Translations under genes and position numbers: made by a program | Assembly: GCA_013297825.1 (NCBI GenBank) | Contig: JAAFIN010000005.1 | Span: forward strand, 1 to 54,181 | Length of the DNA stretch: 54,181 nt | Reading direction: 5' to 3' | Source: Cytophagales bacterium | Lineage (GTDB): Bacteria > Bacteroidota > Bacteroidia > Cytophagales > Microscillaceae | The notes under the pieces: model-generated | Database searches by the model: none | The model's input: the letters and a program-made list of their open reading frames with translations, nothing else | What the model was told of the DNA's origin: nothing | Part shown: piece after piece, positions 41,021-50,893 of the stretch | Position numbering within the stretch: position 1 is the first letter of the stretch | How the letters are laid out: each line of letters starts with the position of its first letter

Positions 41021-41767
41021 ATGGCGAGAAAAATAAAAATAGATAATGCAATCCAAAAACGTTTTTCTCAAAAAAGTCAGAAAAAACAAAAAAACAGAGG
41101 CATTATTGCTTACATTTTGATTGTGTGTGAAGGCGAAAAAACAGAGCCAAACTATTTTAAATCATTCCCAAAACAACAAGGAACTACCATTTATGATATT
41201 AGTTTTGGAGGCGGTGCAATCAATACAATAGAAGTAGCAGAAGAAGCTATCAAACTTAGAGATGAATCTCCTCAAAAGTATGACAGCGTTTGGGCGGTTT
41301 TTGATAAAGATAGTTTTCCTGATGAAAAATTTAATAATGCAATTTTTAAAGCTAAAGCAAATGATATAAATTGTGCTTGGAGCAATGAAGCATTTGAATT
41401 GTGGTATTTATTGCATTTTCAGAACAGAACTACGCCAATGAGTAGAAAAGATTATCAAAATGCCATAGAAACCGCCATAGAAAATGTGCTAAAAAATAAT
41501 TCAGGACACAAAAAAGCAAAGAAAAACACACAAAAAATAACTTTTGAATACAAAAAAAATAGCCTTGAAATGTTTGAAATATTGGAAAAATATGGCAGTC
41601 AAGCACAAGCTATTATTTGGGCTAAACAACAATGTGGTAGTTTCCCAAATGAAGATTTTGCAACACACAATCCTGCGACCAAAGTATATGAATTGGTAGA
41701 ACAACTCACAGGAAAATCAGATGAATTTAATCAAAAAATTATAGAAAAATTTGAAAATGGAGAGTGA
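41021..41767 (+). CDS. RloB-like TOPRIM protein, gene 2 of ATPase+TOPRIM pair
   Basis: 248 residues. A basic N-terminus is followed by the TOPRIM-like core: ILIVCEGEKTEPNYF (Glu37, Glu39) and AVFDKDSFPD (Asp95-x-Asp97). The sequence CAWSNEAFELWYLLHF after it is diagnostic of RloB family proteins. It is a probable metal-dependent nuclease or RNase-like effector, whose target is not known from the sequence. Only 11 bases after its stop begins DNA that resembles the 3' end of the downstream LRR genes. Confidence 0.88.
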   Translation: MARKIKIDNAIQKRFSQKSQKKQKNRGIIAYILIVCEGEKTEPNYFKSFPKQQGTTIYDISFGGGAINTIEVAEEAIKLRDESPQKYDSVWAVFDKDSFPDEKFNNAIFKAKANDINCAWSNEAFELWYLLHFQNRTTPMSRKDYQNAIETAIENVLKNNSGHKKAKKNTQKITFEYKKNSLEMFEILEKYGSQAQAIIWAKQQCGSFPNEDFATHNPATKVYELVEQLTGKSDEFNQKIIEKFENGE

Positions 41768-41777
41768 TTTTTTTTTC

Positions 41778-41889
41778 AAAAAATAATGAAATAACAAGCC
41801 AACAGAAACTTTTGGAGGATTTCAAACCCTCCAAAAGTTAAAAATCGCAAAAAAAACCACATCAAAAACTTGATTTTAAATTCCCTTTT
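41778..41889. repeat. LRR-unit boundary repeat, GGAGG palindrome and leader
   Basis: Bases 41778-41803 (ATAATGAAATAACAAGCC) match the 3' ends of both LRR genes (44378-44398 and 46989-47015). A GGAGG palindrome (41807-41839) and about 48 bases of leader follow. The same order, almost base for base, precedes the second LRR gene at 44399-44485, so this is the start of a tandemly duplicated unit. Confidence 0.8.
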
Positions 41890-44394
41890 ATGAAAAAATC
41901 CTTTCCTTTCTACATTATTTTTCTAAATATTTTGTTGGTATTGTTTTCTGCAATGCTTGTAATGTGTGTTTTTGTGGGCGTATTGGTGTTTGTGCAGGAG
42001 GAAAAAAAAGAAGAAAATACAAAAAATGATGAAATGCAGAGAGAAATAGACATAAAATTTACATCAAAAAAAATTTGGGGTAGAGAAGAAAAAGGCAAAA
42101 AATATAGTATTGAGGATAATTTAAAAGAAATTAAGCAAGAAGATATAGAAATATTTGTATTGCAGAATAATATTTATTTAACCAAAAATAAAAAATTTAA
42201 AATTTCTGATATTTCAAATTTCAAAAACCTTAAAAGACTTGAAATATATGGATTTCCATTAGAAGATATTGTTCCTCATATCAAAAAACTTCCAAAACTT
42301 ATTTCCATTGTTGTTGGTGGTCAGGGTCATCAATTAGATATTCCCAAAGAATTATTTGAATTGACTCAATTAAAATATTTGTATCTTGGAGATTTGGAAT
42401 TGTTAGCACTTCCCACAGATATTGGAAAACTCAAAAACCTTGTTCATTTGGAATTGAATAATAATGAAATTATAAAAATTCCTAAAGAAATACAGGAATT
42501 AAAAAAATTAGAATACCTAAATATTTCAAAAAATGGCATCAAAGAATTACCTGAAGAAATTGGAAATTTGAAGAATTTAAAATATATTTATTTCTCAAAT
42601 AATAAAATTAAAACATTGCCTAAAAGCATTGAAAACTTGAAAAATATAAAAAATGCAGATTTTGAAAATAATAAAATCCAAGAATTGCCCAAAGAAATCG
42701 GAAATTGGACAAAAATAACAAGTGTAAATTTTGAAAATAATAAAATTCAAACATTGCCCAAAGAAATTGGAAATTGGACAAAAATACAAGGCATTAATTT
42801 TTCGAATAATAAAATCCAAGAATTACCCAAAGAAATTGGAAATTGGATAAAAATAAAAAGAATAAATTTTTCGAATAATAAAATCCAAGAATTACCCAAA
42901 GAAATAGAAAATTGGAAAGAAATTATGATGTTTTCTGTGGCAAATAATCAACTTATTGCAATTCCAAAAGAAATTGAAATTTTGAAAAATTTTCGTGAGT
43001 TAAATTTTGAAAACAATCAACTTACTACAATTCCAAAAGAAATTGAAAAAATAGAAAATTTGGAAAATCTCAATCTTTCTAACAATAAAATTAGAATTTT
43101 ACCAAATGAAATTTGTAATTTGAAATATTTGAAAAGATTAACATTAAAAAAAAATAAACTTAAAAATCTACCAAAAAACTTTTCAAAACTTAAAAGTTTA
43201 GAAAAATTGGATTTTGAAGATAATCAATTTGATGAAATTCCAGATGAAGTTACAAAACTTAAAATGCTTGAAGAACTTGATTTTTCTAAAAACAACCTCA
43301 AAAATTTCCCGTTTTCATCTGATAGTGCCTTTTATAATTTGCAGAAATTATATCTTTCACATAATAAATTTATCACAATACCAAATAAATTGTATGGATT
43401 ATTACATCTAAAAAACTTAGATATTTCACACAATCAAATCACAAATATTCAAGATATTTGGAAATTAAAATCAATAACATCTGTGAATATTTCACACAAT
43501 CAAATCACAAAATTACCACAAGGTTTTAAAAAAGAATGTAACCGTTTTGATATTTCATATAACCAAATTAGAGAAATTCCTAACGTTTTTTATAATATTT
43601 CATTTGATACATTTTTTAGCGAGAAAATTATTATTTTGGATAATAATTTTATAGAAAATCTTCCTGAATCGTTAAAAACTGAAAATATACAACGAATTTC
43701 ATTAGAAAATAATCCACTCAAAAATATTCCTTTTGACACCATTATTAACAGTGAAAAACTAACTTCGCCAAAATATTTAGATTTTTGGATAAAACAACCA
43801 AATTATGAGTTTGCAATGATTGTTAGGGGAAGGATAATTTTTCCCTCATCTTCATACAAAAAAAGATTTTTTGATACAATTTATTTTAATCCAAATGGAA
43901 AATTAATTTACCAGCATTTTCTCAAAAATCATAAAAGATTAGCAGAAATAAATTTTTATGAAAATTTTGCACTAATTAAACATCGTCATACATATACAAC
44001 AAGAAATAAATATTTCAATCAAATTGGTAAAATAAAACATTTAATTGAAATTGATTTGTATGGTGCTTTTTGGCATATTCAAAACAAAGACTTTATTACT
44101 GCAAAAGACATTTTAGAAAAAATAAAAACGCAAATGAAAGTTTTTGAGCCAACTACTCAACAACTTGATATAATTTCTTTGATACAAGAGCATGAAGAAA
44201 ATCCAAAATCAAAAAGGTTTTATTCAAAAATTATGGAAATACCTATTTTGAAAAAAATCAACTCAGAAAAATCAAAAGAAGAACAAATAACTTTATTAAA
44301 TATAGAAACATTTGATTGGGAAATTTTAAATACTTTACACGAATTGTATGGTTTTTATGAAGACATCAAAATCTTAGAAAAAATGATGAAATAA
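41890..44394 (+). CDS. Membrane-anchored LRR protein, tandem copy 1
   Basis: 834 residues. A single N-terminal membrane helix (about 8-32) anchors it; no cleavage site is evident. After a variable charged linker (33-75), about 22 leucine-rich repeats of 23 residues run to about residue 620, with the pattern LPKEIGNWxxIxxINFxNNKIQE. A conserved C-terminal domain (about 640-834) carries FNPNGKLIYQ, IDLYGAFWHIQNKDFITAK and FYEDIKILEKMMK. Repeats 8-12 are nearly identical to each other, showing recent internal expansion. It is probably a protein-binding receptor facing the periplasm, or the cytosol if the helix is reversed. Confidence 0.85.
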   Translation: MKKSFPFYIIFLNILLVLFSAMLVMCVFVGVLVFVQEEKKEENTKNDEMQREIDIKFTSKKIWGREEKGKKYSIEDNLKEIKQEDIEIFVLQNNIYLTKNKKFKISDISNFKNLKRLEIYGFPLEDIVPHIKKLPKLISIVVGGQGHQLDIPKELFELTQLKYLYLGDLELLALPTDIGKLKNLVHLELNNNEIIKIPKEIQELKKLEYLNISKNGIKELPEEIGNLKNLKYIYFSNNKIKTLPKSIENLKNIKNADFENNKIQELPKEIGNWTKITSVNFENNKIQTLPKEIGNWTKIQGINFSNNKIQELPKEIGNWIKIKRINFSNNKIQELPKEIENWKEIMMFSVANNQLIAIPKEIEILKNFRELNFENNQLTTIPKEIEKIENLENLNLSNNKIRILPNEICNLKYLKRLTLKKNKLKNLPKNFSKLKSLEKLDFEDNQFDEIPDEVTKLKMLEELDFSKNNLKNFPFSSDSAFYNLQKLYLSHNKFITIPNKLYGLLHLKNLDISHNQITNIQDIWKLKSITSVNISHNQITKLPQGFKKECNRFDISYNQIREIPNVFYNISFDTFFSEKIIILDNNFIENLPESLKTENIQRISLENNPLKNIPFDTIINSEKLTSPKYLDFWIKQPNYEFAMIVRGRIIFPSSSYKKRFFDTIYFNPNGKLIYQHFLKNHKRLAEINFYENFALIKHRHTYTTRNKYFNQIGKIKHLIEIDLYGAFWHIQNKDFITAKDILEKIKTQMKVFEPTTQQLDIISLIQEHEENPKSKRFYSKIMEIPILKKINSEKSKEEQITLLNIETFDWEILNTLHELYGFYEDIKILEKMMK

Positions 44395-44398
44395 CAAA

Positions 44399-44485
44399 CA
44401 AAAATTTTTGGAGGATTTCAAGCCCTCCAAAAGTTAAAAATCGCAAAAAAAACCACATCAAAACCTTGATTTTAAATTCCCTTTT
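44399..44485. repeat. Second GGAGG palindrome and duplicated leader
   Basis: TTTTTGGAGG..CCTCCAAAAGTT (44404-44435) and the following leader are nearly identical to 41807-41889. It provides the terminator of copy 1 and the promoter-leader of copy 2. Confidence 0.75.
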
Positions 44486-47005
44486 ATGAAAAAATCCTTT
44501 CCTTTCTACATTATTTTTTTAAATATTTTGTTGGTATTGTTTTCTGCAATGCTTGTAATGTGTGTTTTTGTGGGTGTTTTGGTGTTTGTGCAGGAGCCAG
44601 ATTATTTTTCTGAAAGCAAAACAGAAGAAACAAAAAATAATAACACAAAATCGTATAAAAATTATGGTTATGTGGATAATGCAATCACAAAAGATACAGA
44701 ATCAGAAAAAGAATATTCAAGTGGAATGATTGATGAAACCTTAAAAATTTTTGATGATGTAAAAAGTTTTAGATTAGACCATTTTCAAAGTTCTTCATTT
44801 AGTTATTCGCTTATGGCGAAATTCAAAAATTTAAAAAGATTATATATTCATAATTGCGATATTGAAGAAATATTGCCTCACATAAAAAACCTTCCAAATC
44901 TTATTGAAATTAATTTTGATTATGCCATTCAACTTGATATTCCCAAAGAATTATTTGAATTGACACAACTCGAATATTTGAGATTTAATAACGTGGAATT
45001 GTTGGGATTGCCTGCGGAAATAAAAAACTTAAAAAATCTTGTTAGTTTGGATTTATCAGGTAATCACATAAGCAGTTTGCCTAAAGAAATAGGAGAATTA
45101 AAAAACCTTGAATTTTTAAAAATAGAAAATAATAATCTGCTTTCTTTGCCAGAAGAAATTGGAAATTTGGAGAAATTAAAAAATATTTACTTTTCAAAAA
45201 ATAAAATAAAGTTTTTGCCTAAAAGCATTGGAAACTTAAAAAACATAAAAATTGCAGAATTTGATGATAATAAAATAGAAGAATTGCCCAAAGAAATCAG
45301 AAATTGGAAAGAAGCAAGTATAATAAATTTTAATAATAATCAAATTCAAAAATTACCATACGAAATTGGAAATTGGGCAAAAGCAACATATATAAATTTT
45401 GAAAATAATAAAATCCAAGAATTACCAAATAAAATTGGGAATTGGACAAAAATAAAATATGTGAATTTTGGGAATAATCAAATCCAAAAACTACCAAAAG
45501 AAATAGAAAGTTGGAAAAAAATAGAGGAATTTTATGCAAATAATAACCAACTTACACAAATTCCAAAGGAGATTATGTATTTTGAGCATTTAGAAAAATT
45601 GGATTTTTCAAAAAATCAACTTTCACAAATTCCAAAAGGAATAGAAAAACTAAAAAAATTAGAAGATTTAAGTTTTTCTAACAATAAAATTACATTTTTA
45701 CCAAATGAAATTTGTAATTTGAGTAATTTAAAAAATCTTTCTATAGACACAAATCAACTTACATATTTACCAAAATATTTCTTTAAACTAAAAAATTTAG
45801 AAAATTTAAGCTGTAAAAATAATCAGATTTATTATGTTTCTAATGCAGTTTCTGCCCTCAAAAATCTCCAGAAACTTAATTTTTCCTACAATAAATTTGC
45901 GTATTTACCTTCCAAATTTGAAAGATTATCAAATTTGGAAGAATTAAATTTATCGCACAATGTTTTTGAAGATTTCCCAAATCAATTATATAAATTAAAA
46001 TTTTTGAGAAAATTGTATCTTTCACACAACCAAATCAAAGACATTACAAATATTTGGGATTTGAAAAAAATATATCTGCTTGATATTTCACACAATCAAA
46101 TTCAAAAATTACCTGAAAAATTTGGAAAAGAATGTATGTATTTTGATGCTTCGCACAACAAAATAAAAACGCTTTCTATATTTTATTTTAAAGATGTTTT
46201 TAAAGACCGAAATGACCCAAATATTATTTTAACTGACAATCTCATTGAAAATTTGCCTTTGGAATTAAATGATTATAATAGTTTGTATCATTTATATTTG
46301 TCAAATAATCCCATTAAAAATGTACCTTTTAATCAAAGTATCAACGACAAAAAAATTACTTCTATGGATTGGTTTTATTTTTTGAGGAATAAAAAAGTGG
46401 TTGATATAGAAGATTTAGAAATAAAACGTAAAGAAAAAATTTTCAGTTCAAGACCTGTTTTTCCTGCTGACAGATACAATAAAAAATTTGTTGATTCACT
46501 TTATTTTAATCCAAATGGAAAATTAATTTACCAGTATTTTCTCAAAAATCACCAAGTAATGCAAGAAATTGGTTTTTATGCAAAGGAAAAGTATACCAGC
46601 ATTTATCAAGGTTTTCTTTCTCAAACACAAGATTTAATAGATATTGAATTGTATGGTGCTTTTTGGCACATTCAAAACAAGGATTTTATAACTGCAAAAA
46701 ATATTTTGAAAAAAGTAAAAAAAATGTTGGCAGACTTTGAGCCTAATGGTCAAAAACCTGAAATTACATTTATGATACAAGAAAGCGAACAATATGGAGA
46801 ATCTTCTGAACAACTGTCTTCAAAAATTATGGAAATTCCCATTATCAAAAAAATGTATCTCGCACAACTCGAAATAAAAAAAAATAATCCAAACGCTCAA
46901 CAAGAAGAAAAAAACAAAATTTCAAATCATAGCGTTATGTCTTTTTTGTATGAATTATTTGTTTTTTATGAAGACATCAAAACCTTAGAAAAAATGATGA
47001 AATAA
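44486..47005 (+). CDS. Membrane-anchored LRR protein, tandem copy 2
   Basis: 839 residues, same architecture as copy 1. Residues 1-37, including the membrane helix, are identical to copy 1, even at most silent positions, then the linker is unrelated for about 60 residues. The LRR region follows the same 23-residue LPxEIxNWxxxxxINFxNNxIQ pattern but is clearly diverged, and the C-terminal domain (FNPNGKLIYQYFLKNH, IELYGAFWHIQNKDFITAK, FYEDIKTLEKMMK) is conserved. The pair therefore has fixed ends and a variable middle, as in variable binding proteins. No immune function is demonstrated. Confidence 0.85.
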   Translation: MKKSFPFYIIFLNILLVLFSAMLVMCVFVGVLVFVQEPDYFSESKTEETKNNNTKSYKNYGYVDNAITKDTESEKEYSSGMIDETLKIFDDVKSFRLDHFQSSSFSYSLMAKFKNLKRLYIHNCDIEEILPHIKNLPNLIEINFDYAIQLDIPKELFELTQLEYLRFNNVELLGLPAEIKNLKNLVSLDLSGNHISSLPKEIGELKNLEFLKIENNNLLSLPEEIGNLEKLKNIYFSKNKIKFLPKSIGNLKNIKIAEFDDNKIEELPKEIRNWKEASIINFNNNQIQKLPYEIGNWAKATYINFENNKIQELPNKIGNWTKIKYVNFGNNQIQKLPKEIESWKKIEEFYANNNQLTQIPKEIMYFEHLEKLDFSKNQLSQIPKGIEKLKKLEDLSFSNNKITFLPNEICNLSNLKNLSIDTNQLTYLPKYFFKLKNLENLSCKNNQIYYVSNAVSALKNLQKLNFSYNKFAYLPSKFERLSNLEELNLSHNVFEDFPNQLYKLKFLRKLYLSHNQIKDITNIWDLKKIYLLDISHNQIQKLPEKFGKECMYFDASHNKIKTLSIFYFKDVFKDRNDPNIILTDNLIENLPLELNDYNSLYHLYLSNNPIKNVPFNQSINDKKITSMDWFYFLRNKKVVDIEDLEIKRKEKIFSSRPVFPADRYNKKFVDSLYFNPNGKLIYQYFLKNHQVMQEIGFYAKEKYTSIYQGFLSQTQDLIDIELYGAFWHIQNKDFITAKNILKKVKKMLADFEPNGQKPEITFMIQESEQYGESSEQLSSKIMEIPIIKKMYLAQLEIKKNNPNAQQEEKNKISNHSVMSFLYELFVFYEDIKTLEKMMK

Positions 47006-47030
47006 CAAGCCAACAAAAATTTATGGAATA

Positions 47031-47067
47031 AAAAAAGGTCAATATCTTGCAATATTGACCTTTTTTT
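47031..47067. terminator. Bidirectional terminator
   Basis: AAAAAAGGTCAATAT (47031-47045), a short loop, then AATATTGACCTTTTTTT (47051-47067), between convergent genes. Confidence 0.88.
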
Positions 47068-47091
47068 ATTTTTAAGAAATTTAGAAAAACC

Positions 47092-50000
47092 TTAATCTTT
47101 CATTCTCGCAAGGAAATTTTCTAATGTTTTTTCCATTTCAGCAGATTTTTTTTCTTTGCCATACATTTTATAAATGTTACGCAATTCGTCCAAAGTGCTT
47201 AAAGCATATTGCAGACGGTCAGAACTTTTTTCATTGATATAAAAATTCGCTTGTTCCATACTTACCTTTTCAATTTGCTCACAAAAAGCATCAGCTTTTT
47301 TGTCATCACCAAGTCTGTACATAATGTCAGCAAACAAAGGCGAAGTATAATCGTGTTCTATGACGTGATAAGGCATTTTTTTCATCACAAAATCCAACGC
47401 TTTTTTAGCTTTATCCGCTTTTTCTTCCTGAATAAGTTGTCTTAACAAACGCACAAATGACATACGCAAATTGATGGTAAGACGCATATAATTTTCATCG
47501 TGATACACTTTTGGATTGTCAAGGCTTCTATAATGGAATTTTTCCATAAGATTTTTATACATCAAATCCGTATTTACACTGCCTTCTTTGGAGGTTTTGA
47601 AAGGCATAAGTCTATTGGCAAGTCCTTCGGTTTGCATATAGGCTTTTAGGTCAAGGTTACTTGAACCGCCCAACGTAGAAGAAAAATACATTGGTCTTTT
47701 CCATTCATTTTGAGCAATCATATCCAAAATAATAAGGTCAGGTTTTGAAATTTCGCTTTTTTTCAATTCCCAAGCAATATAATTTCCCAAAAGACTATCT
47801 TTGTCAGCAGGCACAATGCCAAGTTTTTTTACATTTTCCCTGTTAAATTTATAAATAAGTTTTTTGGAAGGTAAAATTGTAAATTTCTCATCAGAACCCT
47901 GTATAGAGCCTTCTACTGATTTACTATTTTCATTTACAAGTTTAATGTATGATGCCAAATCCATACCTTTTTGAGCCATTTCTTTAAGCCTTGCTTCTGA
48001 AAAATTAGTCATAATTCCCCATTCCAAAGGATATAATATTTGCTCATTTTTGCCTGTGATGTATGCTTCATAATTCAAAGAAATTGGCAAAGCATCTGAT
48101 TTATACGCTGGGCGTTTCATTTGGTTAATGTACCAATCTGTTCCCAAAAGGCTTAAATTACAAACCCTTATATCTGTTCTAAATCCTTCTACTTCTTGCA
48201 AATACCACAAAGGAAAAGTATCATTATCGCCACCTGTGAATAAAATTGCATTTGGGGCGCAAGATTCCAAAAGATTTTTTGCGGAATCAATAGAATGCCA
48301 ACGATTATCTCGGTTGTGGTCATCATAATTTTGATGTAACATAATGCCAACCACCAAAGCACCAAAAATACTGCCTATAATATGTCCTATAAATTTTACT
48401 CTTTTTTGTAGTGAGTCAAGCAAGAAAAATGTGAATGTACCCAAAAGTCCAAACATTCTGTTTACAATTCCGCTTACTACTAATGTTTCCACTGCTCCAG
48501 GTTTTTTTTGTGCTACAATAAGTTGCGGAAATGCCATTGCACCAAAACCTATCCAAATCGCAAAAGCGTAAAAAGAACCTACATAAATATAATCACGCTC
48601 ACGTGGCTCAGTTGGAGGTGAATTAAGATAAAGCACCAACGCCAAACCCGTAAGGAAAAATAACATTGTGGTAATAAAAAAGGTTTTTGGTGACCTTAAT
48701 GCACAAAATATAAATCCAATCAAACCCAATAAAAATGGTAATGCAAAATATTGATTGCGAGCTTTGTTATTTTTGTATTCTTTTGGGGCATTTTCAATAT
48801 CTTTTCCTACAAATAATGTATTTGCACCTTCAAAATCATTTTCACGCCCAATAAAATTCCAACCAAAATAACGGAAATACATATAACCAAATTGATACCC
48901 AAGCAAAAATTTCATATTATCAGATTGCGTTGGTTTGTATTCTTTTGGCATTTCTGAACCTATGCCCAAGCGTTGAGCATACAAATTGCGGTGTTGTGGG
49001 TCTCTGCTGTGCAAACGAGGCAAAAACATATTATCGTTATAAACGTAAGATTTGCGTTCATCATATACTTCGTATGTACTCAATTCTTTACGCATACGAT
49101 ACAATTTTCCTTTTATAACGGTTTCAGGTGCGCCTGTTTCATCACGTTTTACTTCTGATGCGAAGCTGGGCCCAAACATCAAAGGTCTATCACCATATTG
49201 TTCCCTTTTGAGATAAGACACAAATTTAATAATATCACTTGGGTCATTTTCATTGATAGGTGGATTGTAATTAGCACGCACAAGAGCAATGCCATAAGTT
49301 GCATAACCAATTAGAATAAATGTTGTGCTTAATAATGCAGTATTTAAAAGCACATTTTTGGTTTTGTAACTATGAATAAATCCATACACAATTCCACCAA
49401 TTACCATTCCCACAAACAACAAAATACCTGTTCCAAAAGGCAAACCAAAACTATTTACCATAAAAATCTCCACATTGCCCGCAAGTGAAGGAAGTCCTGT
49501 AATCACACCTTCCAAAATCAATATCACCATTGCCCCAGCAATCGCCAAAGATGCAAAAACGCCTAATGGTGTAGGATTTTTGTATTTTTTGTAATAATAA
49601 ATCAAACCCAAAGCTGGCAAAGTAACCAAATTTAATAAATGGACACCAATAGACAAGCCTATGGTGTAAGCAGTAAGCACCAACCAACGATTAGCGTCTG
49701 CTTCGTCCTCTATACGTTCCCATTTGAGCAATGCCCACACCACAAAAGCAGTAAAAAATGACGACAACGCATAAACCTCTGCCTCAACCGCAGAAAACCA
49801 AAAAGAATCAGAAAAAGCATACGCCAATGCACCCACAACACCACCAATCCACAAAGTAATTGCTTCAGTAGCATTAACTTCTTCTAAATTTTTTGGGGTA
49901 GATAATAATTTTGCACCAAATAATACAATCGTCCAATATAAAAACAAAATCGTAAAACCACTCGCAAATACTGACATCATATTCACCCAAAATGCCACTT

Positions 50001-50247
50001 GTGTAACATCAGTAGCCATCAACGAAAACATACGTCCCAGTAATAGAAAGAAGGGCGCACCAGGAGGGTGTGGAACCTGTAATTTGTAGGCACACGCTAT
50101 AAATTCGCCACAATCCCAAAAACTTGCAGTACGTTCTACGGTAAGGGTATAAATAATGGTGGAAATGGCAAAAACTGCCCACCCAATAATGTTGTTGTAA
50201 AAAGAAAAACGAATATTAGAATTTCCTTTTTGTTCAAGATTTTGCAT
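47092..50247 (-). CDS. DUF2723 multi-spanning membrane protein, glycosyltransferase-like
   Basis: 1051 residues. The N-terminal domain (about 20-190) carries the DUF2723/PMT-like signature FWDCGEFIACAYKLQVPHPPGAPFFLLLGRMF, with an acidic pair in a loop as in GT-C enzymes. About twelve to fourteen membrane helices occupy residues 15-660, with a large soluble segment at about 340-510. The C-terminal about 380 residues are soluble, including the FTGGDNDTFPLWYLQEVEGFR motif and a late TPR-like helical region. DUF2723 proteins are probably lipid-linked GT-C transferases acting on periplasmic proteins or lipids; the substrate is unknown. It is long but matches the usual family length. Confidence 0.88.
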   Translation of the reverse strand: MQNLEQKGNSNIRFSFYNNIIGWAVFAISTIIYTLTVERTASFWDCGEFIACAYKLQVPHPPGAPFFLLLGRMFSLMATDVTQVAFWVNMMSVFASGFTILFLYWTIVLFGAKLLSTPKNLEEVNATEAITLWIGGVVGALAYAFSDSFWFSAVEAEVYALSSFFTAFVVWALLKWERIEDEADANRWLVLTAYTIGLSIGVHLLNLVTLPALGLIYYYKKYKNPTPLGVFASLAIAGAMVILILEGVITGLPSLAGNVEIFMVNSFGLPFGTGILLFVGMVIGGIVYGFIHSYKTKNVLLNTALLSTTFILIGYATYGIALVRANYNPPINENDPSDIIKFVSYLKREQYGDRPLMFGPSFASEVKRDETGAPETVIKGKLYRMRKELSTYEVYDERKSYVYNDNMFLPRLHSRDPQHRNLYAQRLGIGSEMPKEYKPTQSDNMKFLLGYQFGYMYFRYFGWNFIGRENDFEGANTLFVGKDIENAPKEYKNNKARNQYFALPFLLGLIGFIFCALRSPKTFFITTMLFFLTGLALVLYLNSPPTEPRERDYIYVGSFYAFAIWIGFGAMAFPQLIVAQKKPGAVETLVVSGIVNRMFGLLGTFTFFLLDSLQKRVKFIGHIIGSIFGALVVGIMLHQNYDDHNRDNRWHSIDSAKNLLESCAPNAILFTGGDNDTFPLWYLQEVEGFRTDIRVCNLSLLGTDWYINQMKRPAYKSDALPISLNYEAYITGKNEQILYPLEWGIMTNFSEARLKEMAQKGMDLASYIKLVNENSKSVEGSIQGSDEKFTILPSKKLIYKFNRENVKKLGIVPADKDSLLGNYIAWELKKSEISKPDLIILDMIAQNEWKRPMYFSSTLGGSSNLDLKAYMQTEGLANRLMPFKTSKEGSVNTDLMYKNLMEKFHYRSLDNPKVYHDENYMRLTINLRMSFVRLLRQLIQEEKADKAKKALDFVMKKMPYHVIEHDYTSPLFADIMYRLGDDKKADAFCEQIEKVSMEQANFYINEKSSDRLQYALSTLDELRNIYKMYGKEKKSAEMEKTLENFLARMKD

Positions 50248-50284
50248 AATAATATTTTTAACAATATTTTTTTATACGATATTT

Positions 50285-50893
50285 TTATTTTAATAATTCT
50301 TTGTAATAATCAATAATCACCTGAAAAACACCCAAAATATTTTCAATTTCATTCAAATAATAAATTTTTGTGTCTATAAAAATAGTGTTATTTTCCAAAA
50401 CCATAAAAATCCATTCATTCCCAACAGTAACACAACCATATATTTTAGGTAAAATTACACCTTTTGCTTCATTGAAAAATTTTGCACCTACAAGTTGTGC
50501 AGCACATTGTGGTATTCCGATTTCAATATCATTTTTTTTTGCTTCTACAATCTGAATAATGGGGTAATTGAGGTCAAAAGTGCCTATATCTTTCGCTAAA
50601 ATAAAATCACATTCACCTTTTAATCCACTCTTTTCATCACCATTAAGGGTATCACCTGAATAAATGGTAAAAAAATTATTATTATTATTTCTTAATTCTG
50701 TCAAAATAGGTGCAACAATCCATTCAGACTTTGCTTTTTCGCTTCTTATAGGCAAAGTAGAGGCATTTTCTAAGGATTTTTTTAAAAAATCAGAAATATT
50801 CACAGGTTTTACAGATGTAAAAAGTAATTTTATTTTGTTGCCAATGTTAAATTTTTGTGCAATATCACTTAAAGAAAATTCTGTGTAAGCCAT
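50285..50893 (-). CDS. Orphan PD-(D/E)XK nuclease-fold protein
   Basis: 202 residues. The core is readable: Glu57 (SEWIVAPILTEL), Glu94-x-Asp96 (GECDFIL) and Glu117-x-Lys119 (IVEAKK) after a hydrophobic strand, followed by a QCAAQLVGAKFF helix. This is the arrangement of a PD-(D/E)XK nuclease fold. The C-terminal part (EWIFMVLENNTIFIDTKIYYL) resembles a protein family that I associate with cyanobacteria, where it is also uncharacterised. No methyltransferase or ATPase adjoins it, so it is an orphan. It is probably co-directional with the DUF2723 gene but separated by 37 bases. Confidence 0.65.
   Translation of the reverse strand: MAYTEFSLSDIAQKFNIGNKIKLLFTSVKPVNISDFLKKSLENASTLPIRSEKAKSEWIVAPILTELRNNNNNFFTIYSGDTLNGDEKSGLKGECDFILAKDIGTFDLNYPIIQIVEAKKNDIEIGIPQCAAQLVGAKFFNEAKGVILPKIYGCVTVGNEWIFMVLENNTIFIDTKIYYLNEIENILGVFQVIIDYYKELLK

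Noticed and set aside
42595-42819. Minus-strand ORF in the LRR gene
   Set aside because: It is the complement of near-identical LRR units; the repeated sequence explains its apparent regularity.
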